A stretch of DNA of 64,000 bases from Allohahella sp002354735 (GTDB taxonomy: Bacteria; Pseudomonadota; Gammaproteobacteria; Pseudomonadales; Oleiphilaceae), in assembly GCF_047946665.1 (NCBI RefSeq), contig NZ_CP172312.1, positions 3,286,001 to 3,350,000 on the forward strand, in the 5' to 3' direction. The first letter of the stretch is position 1. Each line of letters opens with the position of its first letter. The translations under genes were made by a program, and so were the position numbers. A model generated the notes under the pieces. That model was not told where the DNA came from. It saw only the letters and a program-made list of their open reading frames with translations, and searched no databases. This document shows, one piece after another, positions 21,863 through 31,297 of this stretch.

Positions 21863-22738
21863 TCAGGCTCCTGGATTCCATGGAAAGGTCTGCTCTGCTT
21901 TCGAGGCCCGCGTACCCTTGGCCTGGGCAACCACTTGGACTTGCTCTGGCTCAAAATGTTCGGGTAGCACAAATTTGCCCTCGATATTCTGGAAATACCG
22001 AAACTTGAAGCGAATGCCGAGCTCTTCCGAACCTGTCAGGTCGCGAAGTGACAGGATCTCTTCACTGCTGCTGACAGGCGTCGTCTTGCCTTTTGTCAGT
22101 GCCGGCTTACGATTAAGCCTTGACGGGCGCTTGGTGATGTCTCGTTTGCCCTGGATGCTTACCGCGACGACGCCTTCAGCATAGCGTTCGTTCTCGGAGA
22201 CCTGGGTGAGCACCAGTTTGTAGGTGAAGGTTCGCGGCTCACCAGTGGGCTTCAAGGAAAAATCTTTCACCTGCAGGCCTTTGTCGGTGTCAGACGGGGC
22301 CATGATACTTTTGTAAAAAGTAACATCCTCGGCAAGTTGGTCAAGCCTGTCCTCCAGGCTAGCTATAACTGCGCGGCTTTCTGCTGCGGTGATTCTATCG
22401 ATCTCTGCGCTGCGGTTCATTGCTTCATAGGTCTGTGACAGCTGGGCAATGCTGGCCTGAGCATCTTCCAGCGCGTCAAGCGCTCTAAGCGCCGTCGTCT
22501 CCGAATATTGATACATGCTTGCCGCTTTAAGCCAACCGACCGCGAGCCCCCCACCCAGCGCAATTAATATTGCCAGCCAACTGAGAACGCGGCTCAGAGT
22601 GCGTGTGTCCGGACGCTGCGGGGCAACGACAAGCTTCTCTTCGGCAATGGAGCTCAAGTCTCTCACGCTGTCAGTGAGCTCCCTGGGGCAGCCGTGATAC
22701 AGGTCATCCTGGCAGCAACGCTGCGGCTTCAAGACCAA
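21863..22738 (-). CDS. Membrane-anchored coiled-coil protein (DUF6776-like)
   Basis: Function unknown. The ORF is 291 codons; one TM helix (WLAILIALGGGLAVGWL) follows a cytoplasmic N-terminus, then a coiled coil (about 80-140, with LEDAQASIAQLSQTYEAM and SLEDRLDQLAEDV) and a beta-rich periplasmic C-terminal domain (FTYKLVLTQVSENERYAEG). The ORF overlaps the end of argC by 35 nt; a GTG at 22664-22666 that avoids the overlap is a reasonable alternative start. Its place between argC and a bactofilin matches PA0663 in P. aeruginosa, suggesting an envelope scaffold role. I assign the DUF number from position and architecture only. Confidence 0.65.
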   Translation of the reverse strand: MVLKPQRCCQDDLYHGCPRELTDSVRDLSSIAEEKLVVAPQRPDTRTLSRVLSWLAILIALGGGLAVGWLKAASMYQYSETTALRALDALEDAQASIAQLSQTYEAMNRSAEIDRITAAESRAVIASLEDRLDQLAEDVTFYKSIMAPSDTDKGLQVKDFSLKPTGEPRTFTYKLVLTQVSENERYAEGVVAVSIQGKRDITKRPSRLNRKPALTKGKTTPVSSSEEILSLRDLTGSEELGIRFKFRYFQNIEGKFVLPEHFEPEQVQVVAQAKGTRASKAEQTFPWNPGA

Positions 22739-23786
22739 CTGTTTCCGGCAGACCTAGCATGAGGTTCATGTTCTGCACAGCCTGGCCTGATGCGCCCTTC
22801 ACGAGGTTGTCGATCACCGACGAAATAATTATCGGGCCGTTGCCGGGCTGCCTGAAAATACCGATTCTGCAAAGGTTGGTGCCTTTGACCGACCGGGTTT
22901 CAGGGTGTTGACCAAGTGGTAGCACATCGACAAAGGGTTCGTTCTCGAAACACTTCGTGAAGAGGGCATGCACTGCCCGCGGCGAAAGCTGATCTTCAAT
23001 ACCTTCTGATTGGGGACCGCTGGTGGGGGCCCGCCTGATATAGAGCGTTGCTTCCATGCCACGCATCATGGGCACAAGATGCGGCACAAAGGTGAGTCCA
23101 AACTCGCGGCCGCCGGCGCGGCTGGTTGCGTGCTGGATTATTTCTGGAAGGTGTCGGTGTCCACTAGCCGAATAGGTTTTGAAGTTTTCGCTTGTCTCGC
23201 ACAGCAGTGTGCCGACTGCAGCGCCTCGACCTGCCCCGCTAACGCCTGACTTCGCGTCGGCAATTATGCTCGTGAGGTCCACGGACTCCTGGTCGAGTAA
23301 TGGCAAGAGGCCGAGCAGGATTGCCGTGGGATAACAGCCAGGACATGCTACCAGTTTCGCGGACGCGATGGCTTCTCGGTTGACTTCAGGCAGTCCGTAA
23401 ACGGCCTCGCCAAAAAGCTCCGGGGCCGGATGGGAGACCTTATACCACTCTTCCCATTGCACTTTGTCTGCCAAACGAAAATCGGCTGAAAGATCGACTA
23501 TTCGGATACCTTTCTTCAGCAACGCGCCTACCTGGGACGCTGCTACGGTATGCGGCGTCGCAAAGAAGACAATTTCGCATTCCTCCAGGTCGCCGGATTC
23601 AGGGTCGCTGAACGCGAGTTCGGTCCGGCCTCTCAAGGTGGGAAAGTACTCGCCGACTTTCTGGCCAGCCTCAGAACGAGAGGTGATGGCAGCCACTTCG
23701 ACATGGGGGTGCGCCAGCAGCAATCTCAGCAACTCAACGCCCGTATAACCTGTGCCGCCAACAATGCCAACCTTACTACGCTTCAT
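22704..23786 (-). CDS. argC: N-acetyl-gamma-glutamyl-phosphate reductase
   Basis: Third step of arginine synthesis: NADPH-dependent reduction of N-acetylglutamyl phosphate to the semialdehyde. The 360-aa enzyme has the Rossmann start VGIVGGTGYTGVELLRLL, the catalytic Cys in LVACPGCYPTAILLGL, and the C-terminal GQAVQNMNLMLGLPE. It contains GSSGAG-equivalent SGVSGAGRGA. Slightly longer than the usual 345. Divergent from the ClC gene. Confidence 0.95.
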   Translation of the reverse strand: MKRSKVGIVGGTGYTGVELLRLLLAHPHVEVAAITSRSEAGQKVGEYFPTLRGRTELAFSDPESGDLEECEIVFFATPHTVAASQVGALLKKGIRIVDLSADFRLADKVQWEEWYKVSHPAPELFGEAVYGLPEVNREAIASAKLVACPGCYPTAILLGLLPLLDQESVDLTSIIADAKSGVSGAGRGAAVGTLLCETSENFKTYSASGHRHLPEIIQHATSRAGGREFGLTFVPHLVPMMRGMEATLYIRRAPTSGPQSEGIEDQLSPRAVHALFTKCFENEPFVDVLPLGQHPETRSVKGTNLCRIGIFRQPGNGPIIISSVIDNLVKGASGQAVQNMNLMLGLPETVGLEAAALLPG

Positions 23787-23911
23787 GTTTCCCCTCGAGA
23801 CTGTGTAGAATCCAATGACGCCATAGTACCAGCACAGTACTCAACTCTCTAGAATCGGGCTGAGAAGACATCTTGCCATTTTTCGCGCAACTGACCCGAC
23901 GCGGTCGTCAG

Positions 23912-25783
23912 ATGAACATCGGGCTCAAGACACGGCTCGACTTGATGTTCGCGCCCTTCCGGCGACAGCTGGCGGGTTTCGATGCGGTTCCGCAGCTCGC
24001 CATACTTGGATTGGTCTCCGGTATTGTGACTGGACTGGTCATTGTGCTGTTCCGCCTGGCCATAGAGATTCCGCTGGCGCTGATGCTGCCAGGCAGTAGT
24101 TCGGAAAATTTCGAAGGGATATCGACTATAGCCCGCCTGAGTTTTCCACTTTGCGGTGCATTGTTTATAGGCATTCTGCTGTTCCGACTGAAAGTGCATC
24201 TGCGCAAGGTTGGTGTGACTCACGTACTTGAGCGGCTTGGGTATCATCAGGGCCACATCTCCTGGCGCAACGGGGTCCTGCAGTTCATCGTAGGCGCCGC
24301 CACAGTCATCTCAGGCCAGAGCGCGGGACGGGAGGGGCCAGCAGTGCACCTTGGGGCTACGGTCTCCAGTCTTCTCGGTCAGTGGGCTGCGCTACCCAAC
24401 AATTCGATTCGCATGCTGGTTGGCTGTGGCACCGCAGCTGCTATTTCTGCTTCATTCAACACGCCGCTGGCCGGAATTATCTTCGCCATGGAGGTCGTCC
24501 TGATGGAGTACACCATCGTAGGCTTTACGCCCATCATCCTGGCGGCGGTCAGCGCGGCCGTAGTGACGCAATTTTTCTATGGTAACGAACCAGCGTTTCT
24601 GGTGCCCGACATAGCATTTCAGTCGCTCGCTGAATTGCCACTCATTCTCGCGGCTACTTTGCCGCTTGCCCTGGCCGCCTGTGTGTTCAATCAGACCGTT
24701 CTGACAACGAGCCGACATTTTCAGGGGCCGATCCTGAGCCGCCTGATGCTTGCAGGCCTGCTTACCGGCCTGGCGGGAATTGCTTTCCCGGAAATCATGG
24801 GGGTAGGCTATGACTCGGTCAATACGGCCTTGTTAGGCGGCTATGCTGCGCCGGTTCTACTGACACTCGGCCTCGCCAAGCTGTTCGTCACCTCAATATC
24901 GATCGGCCTGGGCATGCCGAGCGGAATAATAGGCCCCACACTCTTTATCGGCGCATGTTTGGGCGGTGCCCTGGGTATGGTCGCACAGGCCTTGATGCCG
25001 GCAGCAGCCTCCGATGCAGGCTTTTATGCCTTGCTGGGCATGGGCGCAATGATGGGAGCAGTTCTGCAGGCGCCATTGGCGGCAATCATAGCGATTATCG
25101 AGCTTACGAGAACTTCGAACATCATGTTGCCGACGATGATCATCATCATTGTGACGGGACTTCTGACGCGAAATCTGTTTCGTCAAAAACCGATTTTTAT
25201 CGCGCTTCTGCAGGCCCAGGGCCTTGACTACCGCTTCGAGCCGCTGACACAGGCGTTAAGACGGATTTCAGTCGCCGCCATCATGGAGCGACGGTTCATC
25301 CGCACGAAAGCTGAACACTCTCTGGAGGAAGCTCACGCGCTGCTAAAGAATTCACCAGTGTGGATTCTCATAGAGGATCAAAACGGGCCTGTGTCGCTCA
25401 TGCCGGCCGTAGACCTTTCGCGGTACCTCGAATTGCTGGATGAGGAGAACCGTGGGTCAGACGATGCTCTGCTTTCCGAGGAAATTGAAGGCACTCAGAT
25501 AGAACCGGAGCCGAGCGAGCACGCGGACTTGCAGGCGTCCGCAGGGACGGATGATACTGAAGAGGCACAGGTCAACATACGAGTGAATCTGCTCAAAATT
25601 CCCGCACAACGACGTGATCTGGCCCCATTGCATATACAGGCCACGCTGGAGGAGGCGCTGGCTGTACTGCGTGCGTCAAACGTAGAGGCACTCTATGTGC
25701 AACGGACATCGGCGCCGATGATCAAGCCCATTATCGGCATCGTGACCCACACCGATATCGTCAACTACTATTCCTCAAAATAA
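23912..25783 (+). CDS. ClC-family chloride channel/transporter with C-terminal CBS domains
   Basis: Inner-membrane anion channel or Cl-/H+ exchanger. From ATG 23912 the protein is 623 aa: 10-12 hydrophobic helices (about 30-430) with the gating-glutamate motif GREGPAVHLGA and the GMPSGIIGPTLF motif near the second pore half. The first signature GSGIP of typical ClCs is not present at its place (KVGVTHVLERLG). After the membrane part come two CBS-like halves (AAIMERRFIRTKAEHSLEEA and the end PIIGIVTHTDIVNYY) separated by an acidic linker of about 60 residues. A TTG start at 23873 is possible. Function as channel or exchanger cannot be decided. Confidence 0.88.
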   Translation: MNIGLKTRLDLMFAPFRRQLAGFDAVPQLAILGLVSGIVTGLVIVLFRLAIEIPLALMLPGSSSENFEGISTIARLSFPLCGALFIGILLFRLKVHLRKVGVTHVLERLGYHQGHISWRNGVLQFIVGAATVISGQSAGREGPAVHLGATVSSLLGQWAALPNNSIRMLVGCGTAAAISASFNTPLAGIIFAMEVVLMEYTIVGFTPIILAAVSAAVVTQFFYGNEPAFLVPDIAFQSLAELPLILAATLPLALAACVFNQTVLTTSRHFQGPILSRLMLAGLLTGLAGIAFPEIMGVGYDSVNTALLGGYAAPVLLTLGLAKLFVTSISIGLGMPSGIIGPTLFIGACLGGALGMVAQALMPAAASDAGFYALLGMGAMMGAVLQAPLAAIIAIIELTRTSNIMLPTMIIIIVTGLLTRNLFRQKPIFIALLQAQGLDYRFEPLTQALRRISVAAIMERRFIRTKAEHSLEEAHALLKNSPVWILIEDQNGPVSLMPAVDLSRYLELLDEENRGSDDALLSEEIEGTQIEPEPSEHADLQASAGTDDTEEAQVNIRVNLLKIPAQRRDLAPLHIQATLEEALAVLRASNVEALYVQRTSAPMIKPIIGIVTHTDIVNYYSSK

Positions 25784-25802
25784 ACAATAGGACTCTATAG
25801 GC

Positions 25803-26228
25803 ATGACGTATCTCTGGCTCAAGGCATTCCACATCATTTCCATGGTCGCATGGTTCGCGGCCCTGTTTTACCTACCCCGCCTCTTCGTTTATCACGCGCA
25901 GACAACCGACACCCTGGGCAACGAGCGCTTCAAGGTGATGGAGCGTAAGCTCTATCGGGGCATTGCCACACCAGCGATGATAGCGACGCTGATCTTAGGC
26001 GTGGCGCTGTTGTCGCAGAACCCGGCTGTCATGAAGATGGGCTGGATGCATGCCAAGCTGATGCTGGTCTTCATTCTCATAGCTTATCACCTTGCCTGCG
26101 GTAGTCTGATGCGGAAGTTTGCTGCTGACGGCAACGTTCGCACACATAGGTTTTATCGCTGGTTCAACGAATTTCCGGTTCTCATATTGATTGCTGTCGT
26201 GATTCTGGTGGTGGTGAAGCCGTTTTGA
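25803..26228 (+). CDS. hemJ: Protoporphyrinogen IX oxidase, HemJ type
   Basis: Oxidises protoporphyrinogen IX to protoporphyrin IX in haem synthesis. The 141-aa membrane protein has four TM helices and the conserved beginning WLKAFHIISMVAWFAALFYL with the essential His, RLFVYHA, and RKLYRGIATPAM. It lies 19 bp after the ClC gene and before thiE and hemL; hemL in the same run acts earlier in the same pathway. Confidence 0.9.
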   Translation: MTYLWLKAFHIISMVAWFAALFYLPRLFVYHAQTTDTLGNERFKVMERKLYRGIATPAMIATLILGVALLSQNPAVMKMGWMHAKLMLVFILIAYHLACGSLMRKFAADGNVRTHRFYRWFNEFPVLILIAVVILVVVKPF

Positions 26229-26932
26229 TTATCGGAAAAGCGCAGCGCTACAAAGATACACGTTCGCATGTCCGCGCCATACTGGGTGGTGAGCGAGGGC
26301 TGTACGTCATTACAGATATTGACGCTTCTCGCGACCCCACATTGGTGCGTCGAGTTGAAGCGGCCATAGACGGCGGTGCTCGCATCGTACAGTACCGCAA
26401 CAAGGCTTCCCTCGAAGCGTACCCCTTTACGGATCGGCTGGCGGAGGCGAGAGAACTAGCAGACCTTTGCTTGGAGCGGCAGGTCTGCTTCATTGTCAAC
26501 GACGATGCAGACCTCGCAGCCGAATGTGGAGCAGACGGCGTACATCTTGGCCGGGATGAAGATTGGCAGATTGAGCGATTAGCGGCGCAGGCAGCAGAAG
26601 TGCGTCCCATGCTTTATGGTGCTTCTTGTTACAACTCGCTCGAGAGAGCCGCTGAACGTCGGCAGCTAGGTGCTCATTACCTGGCCTTCGGCCGGTTCTT
26701 CCCATCGTCTACCAAGCCAGCTGCGGTGGCAGCGAGCATAGCCCTCCTGCAACAGGCCAGACGCCAATTCGACTGTCCCCTCGTGGCAATTGGCGGCATC
26801 AATGCAGGGAATGCCGGCCCACTCATCGAAGCGGGCGCCGACTGGATCGCTGTCGTCGGCAGCGTTTTCAGCCGGGACTCGCTCAACGGGATTCACGACG
26901 CGGCTGCTGAACTTGTCGCGCTATTCAACTAA
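26225..26932 (+). CDS. thiE: Thiamine-phosphate synthase
   Basis: Joins HMP-PP and the thiazole phosphate to make thiamine phosphate. The TIM-barrel protein (235 aa) has GLYVITD, GARIVQYRNK, CFIVNDDADLAAECGADGVH with LGRDE, and VAIGGINAGN near the phosphate site. The only plausible start is TTG at 26225-26227, overlapping the hemJ TGA (TTGA), so it is translationally coupled; the first ~20 residues are poorly conserved. No TPP riboswitch is visible. Order hemJ-thiE-hemL resembles the Pseudomonas thiE-hemL neighbourhood. Confidence 0.93.
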   Translation: MIIGKAQRYKDTRSHVRAILGGERGLYVITDIDASRDPTLVRRVEAAIDGGARIVQYRNKASLEAYPFTDRLAEARELADLCLERQVCFIVNDDADLAAECGADGVHLGRDEDWQIERLAAQAAEVRPMLYGASCYNSLERAAERRQLGAHYLAFGRFFPSSTKPAAVAASIALLQQARRQFDCPLVAIGGINAGNAGPLIEAGADWIAVVGSVFSRDSLNGIHDAAAELVALFN

Positions 26933-26953
26933 CAATCATCTTACGGAAAACTC

Positions 26954-28240
26954 ATGAGTCATTCAGAAGAACTTTTCAAACGTGCGCAGCAGAGCATTCC
27001 AGGCGGCGTCAACAGCCCTGTCAGAGCATTCAACGGCGTGGGTGGTAGCCCTGTGTTCTTTAAAAAGGGCAAAGGCGCCTATGTGTTCGACGAGGACGGC
27101 AAGCGCTACATCGATTACATCGGCTCCTGGGGTCCGATGATACTTGGGCATGCGCATCCTGATGTGCTCACTGCCCTGAGGGACAAGCTCGAAGATGGCT
27201 TGAGCTTCGGCGCGCCGACTGAAATTGAAATCGAGATGGCCGAGCTTATTTGTAGCCTTATGCCATCTATCGATATGGTACGCATGGTCAACTCGGGCAC
27301 GGAAGCCACCATGAGCGCTATTCGCCTTGCGCGCGGGTTCACCGGGCGGGATAAGATCATCAAGTTCGAAGGCTGCTATCACGGGCATGCCGACTCGCTG
27401 CTGGTCAAGGCTGGATCAGGCGCGCTTACGCTAGGCGTTCCAAATTCGCCGGGCGTGCCGGCTGACGTTGCGAAGCATACCATCACGCTTGAATACAATA
27501 ATGCTGAGCAAGTCGTCGCTGCCATGGGAGAGTACGGTGATGACATCGCTGCCATAATCGTCGAGCCAATCGCGGGCAACATGAATTTCATTCAGCCAGT
27601 AGACGGCTTTCTGCAAACATTGAGAGATGAGTGCACGAAGCATGGCGCGGTGTTGATATTCGATGAGGTGATGACGGGGTTCCGCGTAGCGCGAGGCGGT
27701 GCCCAAGCCGCTTTTGGTATAACGCCTGACCTGACGGCGCTCGGCAAGGTAATCGGCGGTGGTCTGCCAGTTGGGGCGTTCGGAGGCCGCAGAGACATCA
27801 TGTCCCATTTGGCCCCTCTGGGCCCCGTTTACCAGGCGGGCACCTTATCGGGCAATCCGTTGGCAATGGCTTGTGGTCTGGCAAATATCAAACATCTTGC
27901 AGCCGAAGGGTTCTATGAGAAGCTGGAAGATGGATGTCGCAAGCTCATGCAAGGCTTCCAGGCTGCCGCCGACCGCTACGACATCGACTTTTCAACTGAC
28001 TGTCGCGGCGGGATGTTCGGTTTCTTCTTCAACGCGGCGAAGCCTGTAACCAGCTTTTCCCAAGTCGTCCAGAGTGATCTGCCGCGTTTCAGGAAGTTCT
28101 TCCACAGCATGCTGGATTCGGGCATATACCTGGCGCCGTCCTGCTTCGAGGCAGGCTTTCTGTCGGCTGCGCACAGCGACGAGGACATTGACGAAACCAT
28201 CGCTGCAGCAGAGAAGGCTATGCAGAACCTATCTGATTGA
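26954..28240 (+). CDS. hemL: Glutamate-1-semialdehyde 2,1-aminomutase
   Basis: PLP enzyme making 5-aminolevulinate from glutamate-1-semialdehyde, the C5 route of tetrapyrrole synthesis. The 428-aa product starts MSHSEELFKRAQQSIPGGVN and has the family segments NSGTEATMSAIRLARG, FEGCYHGHAD, IFDEVMTGFRVA and the PLP lysine in LTALGKVIGGGLP. Length is normal. It starts 21 bp after thiE and overlaps the convergent lipoprotein gene by 23 nt at the 3' end. Confidence 0.97.
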   Translation: MSHSEELFKRAQQSIPGGVNSPVRAFNGVGGSPVFFKKGKGAYVFDEDGKRYIDYIGSWGPMILGHAHPDVLTALRDKLEDGLSFGAPTEIEIEMAELICSLMPSIDMVRMVNSGTEATMSAIRLARGFTGRDKIIKFEGCYHGHADSLLVKAGSGALTLGVPNSPGVPADVAKHTITLEYNNAEQVVAAMGEYGDDIAAIIVEPIAGNMNFIQPVDGFLQTLRDECTKHGAVLIFDEVMTGFRVARGGAQAAFGITPDLTALGKVIGGGLPVGAFGGRRDIMSHLAPLGPVYQAGTLSGNPLAMACGLANIKHLAAEGFYEKLEDGCRKLMQGFQAAADRYDIDFSTDCRGGMFGFFFNAAKPVTSFSQVVQSDLPRFRKFFHSMLDSGIYLAPSCFEAGFLSAAHSDEDIDETIAAAEKAMQNLSD

Positions 28241-28772
28241 GCACACGCCGGATTCGCTCCTTGAATTCGGCATCATCTCCCGACAGCGACTGGGCCTTGT
28301 AGCAAAACTGCTTGGCCTGGGCGGTGTCGCCCATGTTCATATGCACTTCTGCGATTTCGAGATAGACCTCACCTGCACCCGGGGATATTCGACGTGCGCG
28401 TTCGAGAAGCGAAAGTGCCTGGGCATAATCGCCCTGATCTGAGGCTGTCCGCGCCTGCTGAATGAAATGATTGGCCGCCGGTAAGGGTTCTGCTCTGGCG
28501 ACCTGCACGCTCGGTCTCGAACGGCGAGGTTCCTCCGATTGCCGGACCTCGGGCTTATCTGCAGTGGCAGGCGCTCGATCGGAAGGCTGCTCGATACCAG
28601 GCTGTGGCGCTGGCGCCGTTACCACAGGTGGCTTTCGCCCATAGGTTTCCTGGAACGAGGTGCAGCCTGAGAGCGCTACCACAAACAACAGACTCACAAC
28701 GCCAGCCGATTTGATAAGCCCACATGGTTTGGCGGCAATATCACTGATTATTTCTGAATGCTGGAAGTTCAT
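28218..28772 (-). CDS. lpoP: TPR lipoprotein, probable PBP1b activator LpoP
   Basis: Outer-membrane lipoprotein of 184 aa. The signal peptide ends in a lipobox (VVALSGC, Cys about 37); a Pro-rich linker (PPVVTAPAPQPGIEQPSD) spans the periplasm; the C-terminal 85 residues form TPR helices (ASDQGDYAQALSLLERARRI, GEVYLEIAEVHMNMGDTAQA). It starts 9 bp after the mrcB stop on the same strand. In Pseudomonas the PBP1b activator LpoP is a TPR lipoprotein of this kind encoded with the PBP1b gene; I assign the name from this architecture and position, not from an alignment. Confidence 0.72.
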   Translation of the reverse strand: MNFQHSEIISDIAAKPCGLIKSAGVVSLLFVVALSGCTSFQETYGRKPPVVTAPAPQPGIEQPSDRAPATADKPEVRQSEEPRRSRPSVQVARAEPLPAANHFIQQARTASDQGDYAQALSLLERARRISPGAGEVYLEIAEVHMNMGDTAQAKQFCYKAQSLSGDDAEFKERIRRVLNQIGSA

Positions 28773-28781
28773 GAATACTTT

Positions 28782-31178
28782 TTACTCATCGGTAAGTGGA
28801 GAAACGAGCCGTCGCCAGAATCGGTTTATCGCATCACCCATGTCGCCACAATCGGCCTCTTCTACAGGCACAGACTGGGCACGGAAGGGCAGCGGAATGC
28901 TGTCCGCGCAACGCTCGGCACTGAGTTTGCCATCAGGACTGATCCAGTGCCACTCCACCGTATCCGGTTTCGTAGGCATGAGAGAGGTCAGTGGCAGGTC
29001 CTTGTAGAGCGTCTTCCACACTTGAAGTGCGCCCGAAGAGCCGGTCAGACCGGTACTACTGTTGTTATCATTGCCCATCCACACGGTAGCAAGATAGTCG
29101 CCGTTGAAACCAACGTACCAGCTGTCCCGCAGATCGTTGGTCGTGCCGGTCTTGCCGGCCACCTGATAATCGTCCGGAAAGGCCGAGTACACGGAACGAC
29201 CTGTTCCCGAGCGAACGACATCGATCATGGCATATTGGATGATGTAGGCAACTTCATCCTCCACCAGCCGGGTTGCCTGATAAGGATATCGTGAGCGCAC
29301 CTTGTTATCGCTGTCAGTAACGATACGAATACTCCTCATGGGTGTGGAGAAGCCCCCTGAGGCAAGATTCTGATACATCTGTGTCAGTTCGAGTGGCGTC
29401 ATATTCACCGCTCCGAGGATAAGGCTCGGGTAGGCGTTCATCTTTCTCTTGGCGCCAAAACGCTGAAGTGTCTCGATGATGGGTTTAAGCCCCACGTTCA
29501 AACCAAGGTGCACAAACGCCTGATTGTACGAATGAACGAATGCCTCGCGTAGCAGAACTTCACCATGACTCTTGGAATCGAAATTGGCCGGCGTCCAGGT
29601 GGAATCATCTTTGAAGCGCAACGTAATGGCCTCATCCTTGACACGACTGGCCAAAGACAGCGTGGGCTGTTGTTCAAGCGCTGTCAGTGCAACAAAAGGC
29701 TTCAGCAGCGAGCCAACCTGACGCTCGGCCTGCAGCGCTCTATTGAAGCCAATAGCCTCAGCAGAACGATCACCGGTAAGCGCCACGATTTCACCGCTAT
29801 TCTTATCCGTGACGATTACGGCGCCCTGAAGCGCCGGCTGTTTTAACGCTGCCGACTTTTGCTTGATGGTCGAGCTGAGTGCGTTCTGAGCGGATTGCTG
29901 CACTTCAGGGCGGAGCGTGGTAAAGATTCTGAGCCCCTCGCTCTGCAGCACCTCCTCTGGGTACTCCTCGTTCAGCTGTTGCCTGACCAGATCAACGAAT
30001 GCAGGAAAAGCACTGGTGATCCGCCCTGGCTCTTTGCGTACGCCCAGGGGCATGCCCTGCCATTTCACGAGTTCGGCTTGAGATAGGAGTCCCTGATCCG
30101 CCAGTACTTTCAGCACGAGGTCCCGGCGCTGCTTCGCCCTTGCGGGACTGCGCCGAGGATTGTAATAGGATGCGCCTTTGACAAGGCCTACCAGCAGCGC
30201 CAACTGATGTGGCTGCAGCTCATTGAGTGGTTGAGCGAAATAGAACCGACTGGCGGTAGCAAAGCCATGGATCGAGTAGGCGCCCTGCTGACCCAGAAAA
30301 ATCTCATTAATGTAGGTTTCGAGTATATCGTCCTTACTGTAGTGAAGCTCGAGTAGCAGCGCCATAAGCGCTTCGTTGAGCTTGCGCGTCAGGGTACGAT
30401 CGCTGCTGAGATAAAAGTTCTTCACCAGCTGCTGCGTAAGCGTGCTGCCGCCCTGAACCACCTTACCTGCGGAGAGATTAGCCAGCATCGCGCGGGCAAT
30501 TGAGAGTGGCGCTACGCCATGATGGTCGCGGAAGTCGCGATCTTCTACTGCGAGCAAGGCTTGGATCAGAAGATCGGGCACTTCGCGGAGCTGCACCAGC
30601 GTGCGCTCTTCCTGGGTACTGGGATAGATCCCGGCTATTTTTCTCGGCTCCAGTCTAAACCAGCTCACTGGACGCCCTTCGGCAGCGGTTTCAAGTTCTG
30701 CAATGGAACCGCCGCTGAAGCTCACGCTAAGGGCCTGGGGCGCCGTGCTGCCAGATCCTTCAGCAGCAACGGCTTCATCAGGAAAGTCGAAGTGCCTGGG
30801 CATGAAATTCACCCGACTGGCAGAGGCACTATATTGGCCAAGCGCAGGATTTCGACTCACTTTCCGATAACCCAGCGCAGTCAGCTCGCCGACAAGCACA
30901 TCAAGCGATAACTGTGCCCCTGCGTAGAGCTCTAGCGGTGCGGCATAAACAGCTGCGGGAATCTGCCACTTCTTTCCTTCGAAGCGTTCCCTGACCTGGA
31001 TATCCAGATATAGACTCCACAGGGCCAGGCCGACGAGAGCGACGATGAGCAGTTTCAGAAGCGACCCTAGCGCACGTCTTTTCCATGAGCGTGCGGCCAC
31101 CGCACTACTCTTTTTGCCACCTGACTTGGGGCTTTTCTTTTTACCGCCATTGGCGCCGGTTTTTCTACGTTCTGCCAT
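28782..31178 (-). CDS. mrcB: Penicillin-binding protein 1B (bifunctional glycosyltransferase/transpeptidase)
   Basis: Polymerises and crosslinks peptidoglycan. I start at ATG 31176-31178 (MAERRKTGANGGKKKSPKSG), which opens a basic Lys-rich cytoplasmic tail as in PBP1b; the ORF extends further upstream without conserved sequence. The 798-aa protein has one TM helix (LLIVALVGLALWSLYL), a UB2H-like domain, GT51 motifs EDRDFRDHHG, GGSTLTQQLVKNFYLS and KLNEALMALLLE, and transpeptidase motifs SLLK (in VGSLLKPFVAL), SYN (HSYNQAFV) and KTGTTND. Co-oriented with the LpoP-like gene 9 bp downstream. Confidence 0.95.
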   Translation of the reverse strand: MAERRKTGANGGKKKSPKSGGKKSSAVAARSWKRRALGSLLKLLIVALVGLALWSLYLDIQVRERFEGKKWQIPAAVYAAPLELYAGAQLSLDVLVGELTALGYRKVSRNPALGQYSASASRVNFMPRHFDFPDEAVAAEGSGSTAPQALSVSFSGGSIAELETAAEGRPVSWFRLEPRKIAGIYPSTQEERTLVQLREVPDLLIQALLAVEDRDFRDHHGVAPLSIARAMLANLSAGKVVQGGSTLTQQLVKNFYLSSDRTLTRKLNEALMALLLELHYSKDDILETYINEIFLGQQGAYSIHGFATASRFYFAQPLNELQPHQLALLVGLVKGASYYNPRRSPARAKQRRDLVLKVLADQGLLSQAELVKWQGMPLGVRKEPGRITSAFPAFVDLVRQQLNEEYPEEVLQSEGLRIFTTLRPEVQQSAQNALSSTIKQKSAALKQPALQGAVIVTDKNSGEIVALTGDRSAEAIGFNRALQAERQVGSLLKPFVALTALEQQPTLSLASRVKDEAITLRFKDDSTWTPANFDSKSHGEVLLREAFVHSYNQAFVHLGLNVGLKPIIETLQRFGAKRKMNAYPSLILGAVNMTPLELTQMYQNLASGGFSTPMRSIRIVTDSDNKVRSRYPYQATRLVEDEVAYIIQYAMIDVVRSGTGRSVYSAFPDDYQVAGKTGTTNDLRDSWYVGFNGDYLATVWMGNDNNSSTGLTGSSGALQVWKTLYKDLPLTSLMPTKPDTVEWHWISPDGKLSAERCADSIPLPFRAQSVPVEEADCGDMGDAINRFWRRLVSPLTDE

Positions 31179-31297
31179 TGAGAAGGCTTTCCATTTGATG
31201 GACGGGTAAATGCGGGGAGGTAGGCAAGCAGAGACCGATCGTTTACTCTTCTGCGCTGCAAACGAGAACCTTACAAGACAGCGGGCAAGCAGAATAT

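Noticed and set aside
26100..26224. TPP riboswitch before thiE
   Set aside because: thiE overlaps hemJ directly and no TPP-aptamer core is visible.
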